A stretch of DNA of 64,000 nucleotides from Thalassococcus_A lentus (lineage in GTDB: Bacteria > Pseudomonadota > Alphaproteobacteria > Rhodobacterales > Rhodobacteraceae), in contig NZ_JAQIOY010000003.1 of assembly GCF_028023555.1 (NCBI RefSeq), positions 682,001 to 746,000 on the forward strand. The letters run 5' to 3'. A program made the translations under genes and the position numbers. Shown here piece after piece: positions 61,829-64,000 of this stretch (positions are counted from its first letter, which is position 1; each line of letters starts with the position of its first letter). Under the pieces are notes generated by a model, which saw only the letters and a program-made list of their open reading frames with translations, was not told where the DNA came from and did not search any database.

Positions 61829-63139
61829 TCAAGTCGACGTTGCCAGGATCGAGGGCTCGCGCCGCGCCGGACATTGCACCTTGGCGCAAATCCGGCAGGT
61901 CACACCGACCCCCAGCGGCGTCTCGACCGATGCGTCGCGCGACTGGGTATCCCGAGTTATCAGCATATGGGCCTCGAAAAGCGGATCACGGGCAACGGCG
62001 ATCGGCCCGACAGGCTCGGCCACTGTTTCTGCCAGAAAACGCGCATCCTGACGGCCGGTCTGCTCGATCGGGGTCTGGAGCAGAACCATTGGCCGGCTTA
62101 GAGCCCGATATAGCGGCCAAAGCGGACAAGCCGCGCCAAATTTGGGCATCGGAAAATCGGCAAGCGGCTTGCGATACCGCAAAAAGCCGGACGAATCGCA
62201 AATAGCCAATCCAACGGGCTGTGGCAGCGCGTCATCAGGCATTGCAGCCAGCCTCCTCATGAGTAGCGAGGGGGCAAGGCCCGTCGCAACCGCCAAACGC
62301 CCGACCTCTAACCCGTGGTCTTGCACCGCGCTTAGCACCGCATCTTGCGGCATGGCCTGCGCGTCCTTTTGGTATTGCGACAACCATTCTTGCAATAAGG
62401 CAGCAGCCTGCGCGGACAACCCTTTGCCCAGCTCCTTACTGATCGCGGCCAGATCGGACTGTGGCTGCTCAAGATCGGCAACATGATGGCTCAACTCTTC
62501 GAGCACATCGTCCATTTCTTCCTGAGGGCTGCCAACGCGCGTGGTTTCGCGTTCATCTGCTTCGAGATAGCTAACCAAGCCCCGGCTCGTATCGGCCAAC
62601 CGCGCGCTGTCTTCAAAGATATTGCGATGAAACCGGGCCTGCCACTCGGGTTCAATGTCTCCCGGCTCGGCGAGGATGGTTGCGGCTGAACGGATCGCTG
62701 TAACCGTTGACAGCATCTCGTGCAGCGAGGCCGCCAGATGCGGATCGTGGGTCATCCGGTCCGTGAGCGTTTCGATTGTCCGCTCGAGCGCCGCAATCCT
62801 GCCCCGGCTGTCGGCCAGCAATTGCGCCCACCCCGGAAAGCGCCCTGCAAATTCGTCGACCCTTTCTTGCTCGGCACCAGCGCCGGGCATGTCCGACGCC
62901 GCCTCTCGCAACGCTTCGATCAGACTGACCCCAGCCCCGTCTGCCAGCAGTCCGGCATCGACTTGCAGCACCTCTGCGATGCGCAACAAAAGCTTGCCGC
63001 CGATTCTGCGCCGATTGTGTTCAATCAGATTGAGGTAGGAGGCTGAGATACCAGCCTCGCGGGCCAATTCGGCCTGTTTTACACCACTGGCAATACGTCT
63101 TTCACGGATACGACTGCCGGTCAGTGTGTCGCGCGCCAT
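61829..63139 (-). CDS. ScfR-type short-chain fatty-acid regulator (XRE/DUF2083)
   Basis: 436 residues: N-terminal XRE helix-turn-helix (about 10-65; ELAREAGISASYLNLIEHNRRRIGG) and a C-terminal DUF2083 domain ending TCRICAKVQCPARREPS, with its Cys cluster. Such regulators (RamB, PccR, PhpR types) sense acyl-CoA and control propionate, acetate or glyoxylate-shunt genes. It is divergent from the transporter gene at 63369 across 229 bp. Confidence 0.9.
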   Translation of the reverse strand: MARDTLTGSRIRERRIASGVKQAELAREAGISASYLNLIEHNRRRIGGKLLLRIAEVLQVDAGLLADGAGVSLIEALREAASDMPGAGAEQERVDEFAGRFPGWAQLLADSRGRIAALERTIETLTDRMTHDPHLAASLHEMLSTVTAIRSAATILAEPGDIEPEWQARFHRNIFEDSARLADTSRGLVSYLEADERETTRVGSPQEEMDDVLEELSHHVADLEQPQSDLAAISKELGKGLSAQAAALLQEWLSQYQKDAQAMPQDAVLSAVQDHGLEVGRLAVATGLAPSLLMRRLAAMPDDALPQPVGLAICDSSGFLRYRKPLADFPMPKFGAACPLWPLYRALSRPMVLLQTPIEQTGRQDARFLAETVAEPVGPIAVARDPLFEAHMLITRDTQSRDASVETPLGVGVTCRICAKVQCPARREPSILATST

Positions 63140-63368
63140 ATTCAACCTTTCCGCCTTTGGGTTCGGAATCAAAGGCTTTCTGCGATGCAGTATCAATTTC
63201 TTTACAGTATACCGCAGAATTCTTTTCAGTCATTGACAAAAAAATCGTTGCGACAAAACGGCTTGTTGCGCGTCTTTACATAGGCCTGCGATACTGACTT
63301 TGCACTAAAGTGCGCGCGTTGCCGGGAAGAGGAGCCCGGCCTCGCCTATCACGAAATGGGAGGATTAC
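63140..63368. promoter_or_regulatory. Divergent control region upstream of the binding-protein gene
   Basis: 229 bp. It holds the 12-bp palindrome GCACT-AA-AGTGC at 63302-63313 and, just before the start, the hairpin GCCGGG-N8-CCCGGC (63321-63340). The palindrome may be a regulator target, for example of the divergent ScfR-type protein. Confidence 0.45.
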
Positions 63369-64000
63369 ATGTCCAAGACCAATCTGACACGTCGCGGCGT
63401 GCTCAAGACCGGCGCCGTTGCAGGTGCAGGCCTTGCCGTACCGACGTATCTGTCCGCTGCGAGCCACTCTGGCTTCACAAACGCACCGGGCGACAGCTCC
63501 GTTACACTGGGCTTCAACGTACCCCAGACCGGCCCCTACGCAGACGAAGGTGCAGACGAACTGCGCGCCTACGAACTGGCGGTAGAGCACCTGAATGGTG
63601 GTGGCGACGGCGGCATGATGTCGACGTTCAGCTCCAAAGTTCTGGACGGCACCGGCATTCTGGGCCGCAAGGTCGAGTACGTAACCGGTGACACGCAGAC
63701 CAAATCTGACGCTGCTCGCGCATCGGCGAAGTCGATGATCGAAAAAGACGGCGCAATCATGATCACCGGTGGTTCGTCCTCGGGTGTGGCCGTTGCTGTA
63801 CAGGCGCTCTGCCAGGAAGCCGGCGTTATCTTCATGGCGGGTCTGACCCACTCGAACGACACAACGGGTAAAGACAAGCGGGCCAACGGTTTCCGTCACT
63901 TCTTCAACTCGTACATGTCCGGTGCGGCGCTCGCGCCCGTTCTGGCGAATGCATACGGCACCGACCGTAAGGCATATCACCTGACAGCCGACTACAACTG
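63369..64000 (+). CDS. Branched-chain amino-acid/amide-type ABC binding protein (partial)
   Basis: 210 residues seen, C-terminus beyond the window. A twin-arginine-like leader (NLTRRGVLKTGAVAGAGLA) is followed by a Peripla_BP_6-type domain (VTLGFNVPQTGPYADEGADE, ITGGSSSGVAVAVQALCQEAG). GGGAGG precedes the ATG. Substrate not readable; it is not clearly UrtA or AmiC. Probably the first gene of an importer operon. Confidence 0.85.
   Translation, partial: MSKTNLTRRGVLKTGAVAGAGLAVPTYLSAASHSGFTNAPGDSSVTLGFNVPQTGPYADEGADELRAYELAVEHLNGGGDGGMMSTFSSKVLDGTGILGRKVEYVTGDTQTKSDAARASAKSMIEKDGAIMITGGSSSGVAVAVQALCQEAGVIFMAGLTHSNDTTGKDKRANGFRHFFNSYMSGAALAPVLANAYGTDRKAYHLTADYN

Overview
The window reads as the chromosome of a Roseobacter-group alphaproteobacterium (Rhodobacteraceae). 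The basis is family content: GapR/DUF2312, a ScfR-type fatty-acid regulator, a Blh/YeeE/DUF442 sulfide module, PobA/PobR, an iolD locus with a sugar ABC importer, and many compact ABC and catabolic operons with GC-rich codons. No rRNA genes are present. One tRNA gene, tRNA-Thr(TGT), lies near 50.5 kb.

Layout. 1-1.7 kb: the arsJ / ArsJ-type GAPDH pair (arsenate detoxification), cut by the left edge. 2.1-3.6 kb: a secreted glycosidase-like protein with an acidic N-terminus. 3.9-15.1 kb: an inositol-type region holding a sugar ABC importer, an SDR, iolD, then a divergent operon of aldehyde dehydrogenase, HpcH/HpaI aldolase, D-2-hydroxyacid dehydrogenase, Gfo/Idh/MocA dehydrogenase and an RpiR regulator. 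15.1-18.2 kb: a LigB-type dioxygenase and the divergent pobA/pobR pair. 18.4-24.9 kb: an IS5-type remnant, then a cyanate operon (DUF1348, cynS, NrtA/CynA-type ABC importer) facing a PAS/AAA+ activator across a 199-bp region with tandem inverted repeats. 25.2 kb: a glyoxalase-like gene.

25.6-42.9 kb is one long plus-strand catabolic cluster: CoA-transferase, crotonase, aldehyde dehydrogenase, a sugar ABC importer with two paralogous binding proteins around one permease pair, two GMC oxidoreductases, a Dabb protein, a LacI regulator, a Gfo/Idh/MocA dehydrogenase and a flavoprotein. Two perfect copies of a 12-bp palindrome precede it. Sugar-type uptake combined with serial oxidation and CoA chemistry matches no pathway I can name and is the best metabolic candidate for something undescribed.

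43.19-50.49 kb is a 7.3-kb integrative element in the 3' end of tRNA-Thr. It is bounded by an 18-bp exact repeat and carries a P4-type integrase, an AlpA-like regulator, a winged-helix-like protein with iteron-like repeats, a BRCT-domain protein, several unknown proteins and a possible small-terminase-like protein. It resembles a small phage satellite or mobilisable island and is the best mobile-element candidate.

50.8-64 kb returns to core genome: gapR, a divergent FadB-like protein, a sulfide-oxidation and sulfur-transport operon, a FliM/FliN-like protein, an SSS-transporter/histidine-kinase fusion with its response regulator, a ScfR-type regulator and the start of a branched-chain amino-acid-type binding protein. 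All calls come from reading the sequence; no database search was run.
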